A DNA stretch of 64,000 nucleotides from Pragia fontium DSM 5563 = ATCC 49100 (lineage in GTDB: Bacteria > Pseudomonadota > Gammaproteobacteria > Enterobacterales > Enterobacteriaceae), in assembly GCF_900112475.1 (NCBI RefSeq), contig NZ_FOLW01000013.1, positions 1 through 64,000 of the forward strand, read 5' to 3'. Within the stretch, counting starts at the first letter, position 1; the number at the start of each line of letters is the position of its first letter. Below the pieces are notes generated by a model. The model did no database searches. It was not told the origin of the DNA and saw only the letters and a program-made list of their open reading frames with translations. Below are positions 31,981-41,003 of this stretch, one piece after another. Both the position numbers and the translations under genes were made by a program.

Positions 31981-32541
31981 ATGAATTTACTAATATCGAT
32001 TGTTATTATTGCGGTTCTGGTGCTGCTGATAATCCGCTATCTGATTAGCATCTATAACAAGATTGTTATGCTCAACAACTATGTTGAAAAAGCCTTTGCT
32101 AATATTGACGTTTTACTGAAACAACGGGCAAATGAAATTCCCGAACTGATTAACATCGCCGAAACGGCAATGGCACACCAAAGCGAACTGTTTTTACAGC
32201 TGGCGCAAATGCGCAGCCGTTACCTAAACAGCCGCCAGTCAGAACAAAAAGTTCGTCTGGCTAATCAAACCGATCATTTACTCAAACAGATATTAATGAT
32301 TGCCGAAGGCTATCCTGAATTAACAGCCTTACATAATCTGACTGAACTACAAAAACGTCTCACTCAACTGGAAAATAAGATTGCCGATCGGCGTGAGTTT
32401 TTCAATGAGAGCATCACGTTGTATAACGTTGGCATTCAGGCATTCCCCAATATTATTTTTGCCAAACTGCTGGGTTATCACACCAAGTCACTGTTAAACA
32501 TTTCAGTGGGAGAAAAAGAATATGCTGGCATTACCCTTTGA
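31981..32541 (+). CDS. LemA-family protein, copy 1
   Basis: 186 residues. An N-terminal transmembrane helix (LISIVIIAVLVLLIIRYLIS) precedes a long helical, presumably periplasmic domain. The LemA pattern is clear: YNKIVMLNNYVEKAFANIDV, LLKQRANEIPELI, IAEGYPEL, ADRREFFNESITLYN and FPNIIFAKLLGY. Function of the family is unknown. Second gene of a three-gene operon with a GIDE-domain protein; it overlaps the next gene by 20 bases. Much closer to LemA copy 3 (41883) than to copy 2 (36852). Confidence 0.85.
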   Translation: MNLLISIVIIAVLVLLIIRYLISIYNKIVMLNNYVEKAFANIDVLLKQRANEIPELINIAETAMAHQSELFLQLAQMRSRYLNSRQSEQKVRLANQTDHLLKQILMIAEGYPELTALHNLTELQKRLTQLENKIADRREFFNESITLYNVGIQAFPNIIFAKLLGYHTKSLLNISVGEKEYAGITL

Positions 32542-32914
32542 GCTATTTGGCTTCAGCCAATATATTGAAAATGAACCGGCAATGATGGCCTTTGTTGCCT
32601 CCTTCGGTGTATTACTGGCAGCATTCATGATCGGGCTATTTATGCGTCTTCCACTGGTTAAACCGATCTTTGCCACCATCAGCGGAGGTCTAGCATTAGG
32701 GCTATTTCCCGGCTTTGGTCTGTCAATGATTCTCGTGTTCTCCGGCATTTCCGGTATCCATATTTTGCTTTCATGGCTGATTGTTATACTGACCAGCATT
32801 TCATTTGTTGCCTTCAATTACCGCAGATTAGCCAATTGGATGACCGACTTTACCGCAACCACACCAGAAAAAGCGCCAAAATCTAAACAGAGCCCAAAAA
32901 GAAGAAGGAAATAA
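32522..32914 (+). CDS. Small membrane protein of the GIDE-LemA operon
   Basis: 130 residues, family not recognised. Three to four hydrophobic segments (about 22-42, 48-68, 72-98) are followed by a strongly basic, Lys/Arg/Pro-rich tail (EKAPKSKQSPKRRRK). The start overlaps the lemA end by 20 bases, and GGGAG lies 10 bases upstream, so translation is coupled. Context suggests a partner of the GIDE and LemA proteins; this is inference. Confidence 0.65.
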   Translation: MLALPFELFGFSQYIENEPAMMAFVASFGVLLAAFMIGLFMRLPLVKPIFATISGGLALGLFPGFGLSMILVFSGISGIHILLSWLIVILTSISFVAFNYRRLANWMTDFTATTPEKAPKSKQSPKRRRK

Positions 32915-33058
32915 ACCATTATTCAACCGTTTTCACACTATTTCTCGGGTTAACCGGCTGAAAAAGTCACGCTGAGATTTCTTCTGCCCGTCTCCCTCAG
33001 ATTCACGTACAATGCGCCTTATTCCAACCCTTTTTCTTTTTTAATAGCTGGCCTGACT

Positions 33059-34045
33059 ATGACGCAATCCAATACTCCCCCTAAAAAGCCCTTTGCCAAT
33101 GAAAAGTCGGAGCTACACGCGCGCAATCAGCATCGTCAGCGTTATGACTTCCCGGCGCTGATTGCCAGTTGTGCAGAGCTTGCACCGTTTGTTTCTGACA
33201 ATAAGTACGGCGATCTGTCGGTTAACTTTGCCGATCCGGCGGCGGTAAAAGTGCTAAACAAGGCTCTGCTGAAGCATTTCTATCATATAGAACAGTGGGA
33301 TATACCCGCCGGCTATCTTTGCCCGCCCATTCCAGGTCGAGCCGACTATATTCATTACTTGGCTGATCTGCTGGCAGCAAGCAATCACGGGGAAATCCCT
33401 CGTGGTTATCAGGTTCATGCGCTGGATATTGGCGTTGGTGCCAACTGCATCTACCCGATTATTGGTCACGTTAGCTACGGCTGGAAATTTGTCGGCAGCG
33501 ATATCGATCCCACCGCCGTCAGCAGCGCTAAGTTGATTGCTCAAGCCAACCGTCAACTGGCAAAAAGCATCGATGCTCGTCTGCAAAAAAACAGTGAGAA
33601 TATTTTCAACGGCGTGATTAAAGCTAACGACCGCTTCGATATCACTCTGTGCAATCCACCATTCCATGCCTCAGCACAGGAAGCCGACGCCGTCAGCCGC
33701 AAAAAGCTGCGTAATTTAGGCCGACTGGAAGATGAAGCCAAGCCTGTGCTGAACTTTGGTGGTCAACACCATGAACTGTGGTGTGAGGGTGGAGAAGAGC
33801 AATTTGTCGGCAAAATGGCGCAAGAAAGTGCCGAATTTGGTCAACAATGTTTCTGGTTCACTACGCTGGTGTCCAAAAAGACCACGCTACCCGGTCTTTA
33901 TCACGCTTTACGCTATGCCGGCGCCACCGAGATTAAAACCATCAATATGGCTCAAGGCCAGAAAGCCAGCCGTATTGTAGCCTGGACGTTTCTCTCCGAT
34001 GAGCAGCGGGAAAAATGGATAACCACCCACTGGCACAAGGCATAA
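33059..34045 (+). CDS. rlmF: 23S rRNA (adenine1618-N6)-methyltransferase
   Basis: 328-residue class I methyltransferase that makes m6A1618 in 23S rRNA (E. coli YbiN). The SAM motif [16 protein letters not shown] is present, followed by [14 protein letters not shown] and the catalytic NPPF at residues 199-202 (LCNPPFHAS). The N-terminus [15 protein letters not shown] and the late [10 protein letters not shown] also agree with the family. Single gene; E. coli has it at an unrelated locus. Confidence 0.93.
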   Translation: MTQSNTPPKKPFANEKSELHARNQHRQRYDFPALIASCAELAPFVSDNKYGDLSVNFADPAAVKVLNKALLKHFYHIEQWDIPAGYLCPPIPGRADYIHYLADLLAASNHGEIPRGYQVHALDIGVGANCIYPIIGHVSYGWKFVGSDIDPTAVSSAKLIAQANRQLAKSIDARLQKNSENIFNGVIKANDRFDITLCNPPFHASAQEADAVSRKKLRNLGRLEDEAKPVLNFGGQHHELWCEGGEEQFVGKMAQESAEFGQQCFWFTTLVSKKTTLPGLYHALRYAGATEIKTINMAQGQKASRIVAWTFLSDEQREKWITTHWHKA

Positions 34046-34150
34046 CTGACAGCCGTCCGCGAGTTATATACTGCACGACGGCATATTGCTCTCGGAATAA
34101 TTAAGCGTGTATTCTGACGTTTCGCAATGATGCGCAATCGGGAGGTCATG

Positions 34151-34546
34151 ATGTTAAAAGGCAGCTGCTTATGCGGCGCGGTAACTTATCAGTTGGATCA
34201 AGAGATTAAACAAATCGTCTTCTGCCATTGCTCCAAATGTCGCAAAGCAACCGGAACGGCATTTAATTCAGCCACCGCGATCCATTCCGATAAATTTACC
34301 CTGCTCACCGGTAAAGATAAGCTAAAAAGCTTTAGTTCTTCGCCGGGCGTACACCGTTTCTTCTGTAGTGAATGTGGTTCTCCACTGTACAGCGCCAGAG
34401 ATGGCCAACCGGAAACCTATCGTCTGCGCATCGGAACCTTGGACAGCACTATCTCTCCAACGGAGAAAATACATATTTTTACCGGTTCCAAAGCCGAATG
34501 GATTGAGTTGTGCGACAGTAATCCAAAGTATGAAGAACGCCCATAA
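34151..34546 (+). CDS. GFA-family zinc protein
   Basis: 131-residue protein of the GFA (glutathione-dependent formaldehyde-activating-like) fold. The zinc ligands are visible: CLCGAV near the N-terminus, HCSKCRKATG, and FFCSECGSPLYS. Despite the family name, most members have no proven formaldehyde role. The start was set at 34151 because GGAGG lies 5 bases upstream; ATG 34148 and 34127 are also in frame. Single gene followed by a terminator. Confidence 0.85.
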   Translation: MLKGSCLCGAVTYQLDQEIKQIVFCHCSKCRKATGTAFNSATAIHSDKFTLLTGKDKLKSFSSSPGVHRFFCSECGSPLYSARDGQPETYRLRIGTLDSTISPTEKIHIFTGSKAEWIELCDSNPKYEERP

Positions 34547-34594
34547 TAGCAGCCTCCCCTAATCCATAAGGCAGTTCATTAAAGCAATTGATAT

Positions 34595-34622
34595 TAGCCC
34601 GATCGCTGTCGGGCTACTTTTT
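34595..34622 (+). terminator. Terminator of the GFA gene
   Basis: TAGCCCGA pairs with TCGGGCTA and is followed by CTTTTT, about 50 bases after the stop. Confidence 0.75.
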
Positions 34623-34787
34623 AATATCGCTATCATGGAAAAACCAACATTTTCCTCAGAAACGTGACATTCCCCCTGTTTTCCGCCAATAAACCCCCTT
34701 TCTATGCTGGTCAAAGCCTGAACTATCTACTAATGTAAATTAATTGTTACATTTCAGACTCATTACATCACTGACAGAGGAATGGTT

Positions 34788-36524
34788 ATGCTAAGTAGGT
34801 TAAGAAAAGGCAGCATGCGTTATCTCATGATTGCTTTACTGCTATTTTGGCAGGGTTCGCTAGCGGCAAAAGTGGTTTCCTACGGCGTTGAAGAGGATAT
34901 CTTCCACCCGGTTTACGCCAAAAATGGGATGGTCTCATCCGTTAACAGTACCGCTACCCGTGCCGGTGTAGAAGTGCTAAAAAAGGGCGGTAACGCGGTA
35001 GATGCTGCCGTTGCTATCGGTTATGTACTGGCAGTAGCCCATCCACAGGCGGGCAATATTGGCGGCGGTGGCTTTATGTTACTGCGCACCAAAGAAGGTA
35101 AAACTACCGCCATCGATTTCCGTGAAATGGCACCGTCAAAAGCCACCAGAGATATGTTTCTGGATGAAAAAGGCGATGCTGACGCCAAAAAATCCCTGAC
35201 CAGCCACTTAGCTTCCGGCGTACCGGGTACCGTAGCGGGTTTTGCTCTGGCCAATAAAGAATATGGCTCAATGCCCATGGCTGAACTAATTAAACCGGCT
35301 ATCAGACTGGCTAGAGATGGCTTCCCGGTTAATGAGGCATTGGCGGACGATCTGGATGTGTATGGCCGTGAAGTATTACTAAATAACCCCACCAGCCGGG
35401 CTATCTTCTTTAAACCCGATGGAACACCGTGGAAAAAAGGAGAAACGCTGGTTCAGACTAATCTGGCGCATAGCTTAAGTTTGATTGCCAAAGAAGGGCC
35501 AGATGCGTTCTATAAAGGGAAAATTGCCGATGAAATCGTCGCCGAAATGTCACAACACGGTGGCCTGATTAGCAAAGAAGATATGGCAAACTACAAAGCC
35601 GTAGAACGCACGCCAGTATCCGGCACCTACAAAGGCTATGAAATCTTCTCCATGCCTCCACCATCTTCTGGCGGTATTCATATTGTGCAAATCATGAATA
35701 TTCTGGAAAATTTTGATTTGAAATCCATGGGGCAAAACAGCGCGGATGCTATTCATGTGATGTCTGAAGCCATGAAATACGCCTATGCCGATCGTTCAGA
35801 ATATCTGGGCGACCCGGACTTTATCAAAGTACCGGTTAAGGCACTAACCAGTAAAGCCTATGCTAAGCAGTTGGCCAGCCAGATCGTTATGGATAAAGCG
35901 AACCCTTCTGCCAACATTAAACCGGGCAAACTGGCTCCATATGAAAGCGACCAAACCACACACTTTTCTGTCGTGGACTCACAGGGTAATGCGGTGGCGG
36001 TAACCTATACCTTAAATACTAACTTCGGCAGCGGTATCGTGGCTGGAAAAAGCGGTATTTTGCTAAATAATCAAATGGACGATTTCTCCGCTAAACCTGG
36101 GGTGCCTAACGTTTATGGTTTGATTGGTGGCGAAGCTAACGCTGTTCAAGCAGGCAAACGTCCTCTCTCGTCTATGTCACCTACAATTGTCACTAAAGAC
36201 GGTAAAGTGGTTCTGGTTACCGGTAGTCCTGGCGGCAGCCGTATTATCACTACGGTATTACAGATTGTGCTGAATACCATTGAGTTTAATATGAACATCG
36301 CTGAAGCCACCAACGCACCGCGTATTCACCACCAATGGTTACCGGAAGAGATCCGCATTGAAAAAGGCATCAGCACCGACACCATTAACCTGCTGGAGAA
36401 AAAAGGCCATAAAGTCAGCGTTAAACCAACGATGGGAAGTACCCAGAGTATTGTGGTGACGCCGGAAGGGCTATTTGGGGCAGCAGACCCGAGATCGAAG
36501 GATGATTTAGCAGCGGGATATTAA
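34788..36524 (+). CDS. ggt: Gamma-glutamyltranspeptidase
   Basis: Periplasmic N-terminal-nucleophile hydrolase that removes or transfers the gamma-glutamyl group of glutathione. The precursor cleaves itself before the nucleophile Thr in DQTTHFSVVD. With the start at 34788 this Thr is residue 391, as in E. coli, and AGAGG lies 7 bases upstream; ATG 34782 is too close to the ribosome site. Signal peptide about 1-25 (RYLMIALLLFWQGSLA). Other marks are NIGGGGFMLLR, LNNQMDDFS and PLSSMSPTIV. The 578-residue length is normal. Immediately downstream lies a large inverted-repeat element. Confidence 0.95.
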   Translation: MLSRLRKGSMRYLMIALLLFWQGSLAAKVVSYGVEEDIFHPVYAKNGMVSSVNSTATRAGVEVLKKGGNAVDAAVAIGYVLAVAHPQAGNIGGGGFMLLRTKEGKTTAIDFREMAPSKATRDMFLDEKGDADAKKSLTSHLASGVPGTVAGFALANKEYGSMPMAELIKPAIRLARDGFPVNEALADDLDVYGREVLLNNPTSRAIFFKPDGTPWKKGETLVQTNLAHSLSLIAKEGPDAFYKGKIADEIVAEMSQHGGLISKEDMANYKAVERTPVSGTYKGYEIFSMPPPSSGGIHIVQIMNILENFDLKSMGQNSADAIHVMSEAMKYAYADRSEYLGDPDFIKVPVKALTSKAYAKQLASQIVMDKANPSANIKPGKLAPYESDQTTHFSVVDSQGNAVAVTYTLNTNFGSGIVAGKSGILLNNQMDDFSAKPGVPNVYGLIGGEANAVQAGKRPLSSMSPTIVTKDGKVVLVTGSPGGSRIITTVLQIVLNTIEFNMNIAEATNAPRIHHQWLPEEIRIEKGISTDTINLLEKKGHKVSVKPTMGSTQSIVVTPEGLFGAADPRSKDDLAAGY

Positions 36525-36532
36525 ATATCTCG

Positions 36533-36826
36533 GTAAATCTCGCTGCTAATAGCGTAGTGGTTAAATCAACAACAGCGCAAGCAGCGAGTGGGAGGCGTTA
36601 AGGCGAACGCCTCCTACATTGAAGGCTACCCAGAAAAATAAGCATGAATTTCTGACGATTATTTATATTGTCATCCCAGCGAAAGCTGGGATCTCGTTCT
36701 TAAGCCGAGTGTAGAAGGGAAGTCGCCAAAGGCGACCTAAATTCCGGGGCGTTCGCCCCAACGCCCCTTGCTCGCTGCTTGCGCAATTGCTGATTTAACC
36801 ATTGAACTATTGGCAGCGAAATTTAC
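36533..36826. repeat. 294-bp inverted-repeat element (MITE-like)
   Basis: Two arms of about 82 bases (36533-36614 and 36746-36826) are inverted copies at roughly 85% identity, both containing GTAAAT, TCGCTGC, GGTTAAATCA, GCGCAAGCAGCGAG and GGCGAACGCC. Each arm has its own inner hairpin (GGAGGCG/CGCCTCC; GGGGCG/CGCCCC). The centre adds CCCAGC-GAAA-GCTGGG (about 36674-36689) and GTCGCC-AAA-GGCGAC (about 36722-36736). It carries no coding frame. It begins 9 bases after the ggt stop and ends 26 bases before the stop of the convergent LemA gene, so it may also act as a terminator. A part of one arm recurs at 329-355. Confidence 0.8.
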
Positions 36827-36851
36827 AGAAAGACCTAACCAACCCCCTAAC

Positions 36852-37424
36852 CTAGTGAATATCCGGCTTATACTCAAACGCACTTTCCGCCTGCGAATCA
36901 CTAAACGTACTTAACTTACGTTTTTTATTAAACCAGCCATTAACCAATGAGTTAGGGAACACCTCAATACCGTTATTAAAGTCTTCCACATTTTGGTTAA
37001 AGATCCGAATCGCCGCACCGATATTTTCCTGTTGTTCAGCAATTTCGGACATTAGGTTGTTATATAGCTGAGAGGCTTTTAAATCGGGGTAATTTTCCGC
37101 TACCGCATACAAGCCATTTAGTAAATTAGTGGTTTTCGTGCGAGTATCCGACAATGTTTGTAAATCCATATTGTCTGCATTCAGCTGCTGTAGTGACGAT
37201 CTCAATTCGGTAACCTGAGTCATGATAGAACGCTCATATTGCCCATATTGCTCAGCAATTTTCTCCAGATCGGGGATGATATTGTTCTTTTGACGTTCCT
37301 GTACCACCACATCAGCCCATGCACGAGCAACGGCGTTCATTCGGCTAACAATGCCGTTATAAATCATAATGCCGATGATAATCACCAGCGCTACAAGACC
37401 TACGGGAATCCATAATTCTAACAT
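36852..37424 (-). CDS. LemA-family protein, copy 2
   Basis: 190 residues. One N-terminal helix (LWIPVGLVALVIIIGIMIYN) precedes a long helical domain with LemA features: NAVARAWADVVVQERQKNNI, IPDLEKIAEQY, VAENYPDLKASQLYNNLM, and FNQNVEDFNNGIEVFPNSLV. More distant from copies 1 and 3. Its start overlaps the stop of the upstream DUF3137 gene by one base, so the two are coupled. LemA-DUF3137 pairs are common in bacteria; function unknown. Confidence 0.85.
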   Translation of the reverse strand: MLELWIPVGLVALVIIIGIMIYNGIVSRMNAVARAWADVVVQERQKNNIIPDLEKIAEQYGQYERSIMTQVTELRSSLQQLNADNMDLQTLSDTRTKTTNLLNGLYAVAENYPDLKASQLYNNLMSEIAEQQENIGAAIRIFNQNVEDFNNGIEVFPNSLVNGWFNKKRKLSTFSDSQAESAFEYKPDIH

Positions 37425-38458
37425 TAGCTATTTTTCCTGAAGTTACTGTCTGAATAAATCATCAGAGTATGAATATGCTCTAACGCTTTTTGCAGCTTAG
37501 GCAAGGCATTGTGCTGCCTAACCTCGCGAATAAATCCATCGGGAGAGTTAAAGTCATTGTTTCTTGGCAGGGTGATCACATCATCGTCGCGAAACGACAT
37601 ACACAACTCAGCCTGCGGGTTAAATTCAAAGTTTAGCTCACTAAACACCGCAGCAATCTCTTCACAAGCAATCACCACGCTTGGTTTAAGAAAGCGAGCA
37701 GCGTTCATTTCGCTATCGGCCACCACCCGGTACAACCGGTTAAACTTATTCGAGGCGGGTTTATAAGTACTCCCCGATAAACCGCTAACCGATTTGCCAA
37801 TTAAAGCCACATGACGGATAAAGGTAAAAGGCAGATAGATACCATAACGATCGTAGTGGTCATACGTAGTGCGGGTTCTCACTCGTCCTTTACTATCCGT
37901 TGTCACCGTAACTCGCTTATCCACATAGTGAAAATGATAGAAGTAATAATCAAAGGCATGTTCTTTACCCTGATAATGCCCCTGATATAGTCCGTGGATT
38001 TCCTGAGAGTAGTTACCTCGGTCAAACTCATTAAAACGGCTTGCCAGTTCACCAGCCTGCTCTACCGGATCGACCTCTATTTGACTGAGCCCATTATCAA
38101 ACAGTAAATCCATTTGAAACAGCCGATCTGCCAACTTGCTAATTGAACTATTTTTACGCCAAACATAAACCAGCGCAGCAATCGCCCCAATGCCCAACAG
38201 CACTAATAAAATAACCACCTGACTACTAAGGTGGTTATAGGAGAGATACTGATAACCACCGATTATCACCCCAGCGATAACCGCCAGCACGGCACATATA
38301 TAGGGTTTGGTATGGCTAAACTTCAGCGGCCCATCAAACGATTTAACCAGTTTAATAGCCTGAACTAAATCCTCTTGATGCTGTGCGACATCCAACCTTT
38401 CTTTTATTGAAGCTAAAAGCGCGTCTATCCTTTGGTTGCGGTTTTTAGATTCTGCCAT
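37424..38458 (-). CDS. DUF3137-type membrane protein paired with LemA
   Basis: 344 residues. A soluble N-terminal part is followed by two transmembrane helices (about 53-71 and 81-99, AVLAVIAGVIIGGYQYL and VVILLVLLGIGAIAALVYVW) and a large C-terminal domain. The C-terminal part contains EIHGLYQGHYQGKEHAFDYY, a Tyr-rich FYHFHYVDKRVTVTTDSKGR stretch and FNRLYRVVADSEMNAARFLKP, which fit DUF3137. It is translationally coupled to LemA copy 2. No enzymatic motif seen. Role probably at the membrane with LemA. Confidence 0.7.
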   Translation of the reverse strand: MAESKNRNQRIDALLASIKERLDVAQHQEDLVQAIKLVKSFDGPLKFSHTKPYICAVLAVIAGVIIGGYQYLSYNHLSSQVVILLVLLGIGAIAALVYVWRKNSSISKLADRLFQMDLLFDNGLSQIEVDPVEQAGELASRFNEFDRGNYSQEIHGLYQGHYQGKEHAFDYYFYHFHYVDKRVTVTTDSKGRVRTRTTYDHYDRYGIYLPFTFIRHVALIGKSVSGLSGSTYKPASNKFNRLYRVVADSEMNAARFLKPSVVIACEEIAAVFSELNFEFNPQAELCMSFRDDDVITLPRNNDFNSPDGFIREVRQHNALPKLQKALEHIHTLMIYSDSNFRKNS

Positions 38459-38546
38459 GTTGACTGATTCATCCCTGTTGTACTGGAGACGTGAAATATT
38501 ACAGACATCTTATCCCAGTCAGGTTTAGAACAACAATGTCGCATTA

Positions 38547-38581
38547 AAAACGGCCGCAGAACGCGGAGTCCTTTGGCCGTT
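38547..38581 (-). terminator. Terminator of the serine hydrolase gene
   Basis: AACGGCC (38549-38555) pairs with GGCCGTT (38575-38581); read leftward the stem ends in GTTTTTAATG. It begins 15 bases after the stop of the gene at 38596-39756. Confidence 0.65.
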
Positions 38582-38595
38582 AATATTCACCAAAC

Positions 38596-39756
38596 TTACG
38601 ACGCTTTTGCCAATAGCGCGGTATATACCCTATCGCGGATATCCTGCACAAACTCGCCAAACAAGCCCTCCGGCGCAGTATTGGTTAAAATAACCACGCT
38701 CAAGCTCTGTTCAAAATCAATAAACCAGTTATGGCCGTATACCCCGCCCCAACTAATCGTACCCGGTGACTGTGGGGAATCGGCAATCATCGGGTTTCTC
38801 AACACCTGCCAGCTGGAAGCAAATCCCCATCCCGGATTCATTTCCTGAGTGCCTGCCCGATCGGTCAATAGCTGGTTAAGCGTAGCTTGACTGAACAACG
38901 GATAACCATCGGTGCGTAACACCTGCAAAAGACGTTCAACATCCTCAGCCATGCCGACCATACCCGCGCCACCGGACTGAAATGCTGTCGAGTCAAAAGC
39001 CCGACCCGGAGAGTAATGAATACCGCCAGGCATACCGCTTTGTTCATCGACCATCAGCTCATCTTCCCCCATTCGCCTTGGGCGTGGGAAGTCATTCACA
39101 TAAGGCTCTGCTAACCTGTCAGAATCGGTAACGGTAAAGTCAGTCTGGGAAATACCTAATGGCTCTGTCACCAGAGAACGGATAGCTTGCGACAGATCCG
39201 TACCATGTACTTCAGCAATCACGCCGCCCAGTACATCGGTAGCAACTGAATATTGAATAGCCGTGCCCGGTGGATACAACAGCGGTACCGACGCAATTCG
39301 CTTAAGATTTTCTTCCAACGTCAAACCTGAATTATCCAGTCCGTCAGAAATTTCAGCCTGATGATAGGGGCCATCCGGTGATTCGGAAAAACCGTAATTC
39401 AAACCGGCAGAATGGCACAACAGATGACCGATGGTAATATCCGGTGCTGTACCGTCCGCCAGCTTCGGCGTGAACCAAGGTAACCATTGAGTCACCTTAT
39501 CTTCCAACTTTAATTTGCCTTGATCCAGCAATACACCAGCCGCCAGCGTAGTAAATAGTTTAGTCACCGATGACAGACGAAATAGCGTGTCCAACGTCAC
39601 CGGTATCTGACTTTCCCAATCGGCATAGCCTGCCGCCCGCTGATATACTCGTTTTCCACACTGCGAAACCAGCACCACGGTACCAACGATAGTTGGCGTT
39701 AAACCATCACCCGGATTGATAGCATCATCAATGACATTGTCTAAAGAGCGTTGCAT
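38596..39756 (-). CDS. Beta-lactamase-fold serine hydrolase (EstB/class C-like)
   Basis: 386 residues of the serine beta-lactamase-like superfamily. The SxxK motif is SVTK in FRLSSVTKLFT (near residue 62), and the tyrosine motif is in IQYSVATDVLGGVIAE, a pattern of EstB-type esterases more than of true AmpC enzymes. No signal peptide, so probably cytoplasmic. Other marks are GHLLCHSAGLNYGF and FQSGGAGMVG. An esterase or peptidase role is more likely than antibiotic resistance. Monocistronic; ends in a terminator. Confidence 0.8.
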   Translation of the reverse strand: MQRSLDNVIDDAINPGDGLTPTIVGTVVLVSQCGKRVYQRAAGYADWESQIPVTLDTLFRLSSVTKLFTTLAAGVLLDQGKLKLEDKVTQWLPWFTPKLADGTAPDITIGHLLCHSAGLNYGFSESPDGPYHQAEISDGLDNSGLTLEENLKRIASVPLLYPPGTAIQYSVATDVLGGVIAEVHGTDLSQAIRSLVTEPLGISQTDFTVTDSDRLAEPYVNDFPRPRRMGEDELMVDEQSGMPGGIHYSPGRAFDSTAFQSGGAGMVGMAEDVERLLQVLRTDGYPLFSQATLNQLLTDRAGTQEMNPGWGFASSWQVLRNPMIADSPQSPGTISWGGVYGHNWFIDFEQSLSVVILTNTAPEGLFGEFVQDIRDRVYTALLAKAS

Positions 39757-39936
39757 TCATCGTCTCCTCTGCCGCGGTATTTATCCCACGGGATTTATTT
39801 ATATTAGGTCACTCCTGATAACTATGCTGGCGTTGCTTAATCATTCCCTAAACAAAAATAACCTTTTTCCTAATATATTAACTGCCCGCAGAATAACCTA
39901 CCCACCAAGAGGAAATGCGTTTACATAAAACAGGCG

Positions 39937-40806
39937 CTATTTCAAAGGCAGATAAATATCCGTTAGCAGTTCATGGATGGCGACTTCATGTACAAAATTA
40001 AAATAATGAAAATACATCGGGAAGTCACGTAGCTCCTCCTCGCTTGTCGGTAGCCAATCACGGTACAAATATCGTGCACTCTCGGTTAAAGAACAGTGTG
40101 ATCCATGATGACGCACTACCGCACAACGTCCGGCAGGTATTATGCCGTTTATCACGCCAAATGGATTATCCTCTGGAATCAGCGCATCAACCGAACCACA
40201 AATATCGAAGCGGAAGTCGTCTGGCTTGGTCGTTAGCGGGTCGTGAGGAGCAATACCGTAGGTTTGGCTAGTTCTCACCGGCGAAAGCCCGGTGGTTTTT
40301 CGCCACTCAATAAAACGGGCTGCGGTTTCGTTTAATCGCTCAGATTGCCCACGATGAGCTAACATCGCTACGGCTATTGCGGGAAAATTAACAATACTGA
40401 CTTTCATCGTTTGTGTCCTTATGCGTTTCGGTTCTGGAATGCACTGGGACCAAGCGACCCAAGCCGGTTTTTGACGAAACTGACTGGGCGTTAGTCCAAA
40501 TACTTGCTTAAAGGCACGACTAAACGATTCTGGATTTTGAAAACCGACATCCAACGCAATATCGATGATTTTTTCCAATGGATTAAAGACCAACCGATAT
40601 GAGGCATGCTTCAATCGCATCAGTTGGATATAACGCCCAACGGGCATACCGCAGTAGCTGGAAAACTGGCGGTGGAAGTGATAAGGCGAAAATTTCGCCA
40701 CTTCACATAACTGTTCCAACAAGATCGTCCTATCCAAATGGTGCTCGATATAATCGAAAACCTGATTGAATCGTTTAGCATAAGCGCCAGTTTTATCATC
40801 GTGCAT
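39937..40806 (-). CDS. AraC-family regulator with GyrI-like effector domain
   Basis: 289 residues. The N-terminal double helix-turn-helix of the AraC/XylS type comes first (FNQVFDYIEHHLDR, LCEVAKFSPYHFHRQFSSYC, DVGFQNPESFSRAFKQVFGLTPSQFR). A C-terminal GyrI-like domain begins near residue 130 (VNFPAIAVAMLAHRG) and ends in FHEVAIHELLTDIYLPLK-type sequence. This Rob-like layout binds small cationic ligands in relatives. The start at 40806 follows GGAGG by 8 bases; the frame is open to 40845. Target genes unknown; no exporter is adjacent. Confidence 0.85.
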   Translation of the reverse strand: MHDDKTGAYAKRFNQVFDYIEHHLDRTILLEQLCEVAKFSPYHFHRQFSSYCGMPVGRYIQLMRLKHASYRLVFNPLEKIIDIALDVGFQNPESFSRAFKQVFGLTPSQFRQKPAWVAWSQCIPEPKRIRTQTMKVSIVNFPAIAVAMLAHRGQSERLNETAARFIEWRKTTGLSPVRTSQTYGIAPHDPLTTKPDDFRFDICGSVDALIPEDNPFGVINGIIPAGRCAVVRHHGSHCSLTESARYLYRDWLPTSEEELRDFPMYFHYFNFVHEVAIHELLTDIYLPLK

Positions 40807-41003
40807 CGCTGCATCCTCCAAGGCGATCACTATGCATAAGAACAAAAAAGACTTCCTGACCGATCTTGCTGACTTTCCATTTTATTTTAGCAAGGCATTC
40901 GCATTCTATTCCGGGATAAACAGCCAAGAATATTGTTTAGTTTATATGAAGCAGGTAAGGTGCCAGCTATTCCTGAAAAACTTTAATTGATCAGATCAAC
41001 AAA

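Noticed and set aside
33254-33667. 137-codon leftward frame
   Set aside because: Lies entirely inside rlmF on the other strand; composition is that of an antisense shadow.
34046-34126. GCCGTC/GACGGC hairpin after rlmF as terminator
   Set aside because: Large loop and no T-run; too weak to list.
36660-36800. Possible CRISPR or ERIC-like unit from repeated hairpins
   Set aside because: The repeats are inverted arms of one element with no regular direct repeat-spacer pattern, so not a CRISPR; the sequence does not match the ERIC core that I know.
39716-39928. 70-codon rightward frame between the serine hydrolase and AraC genes
   Set aside because: Overlaps the start of the hydrolase on the other strand, no ribosome site, no recognisable domain.
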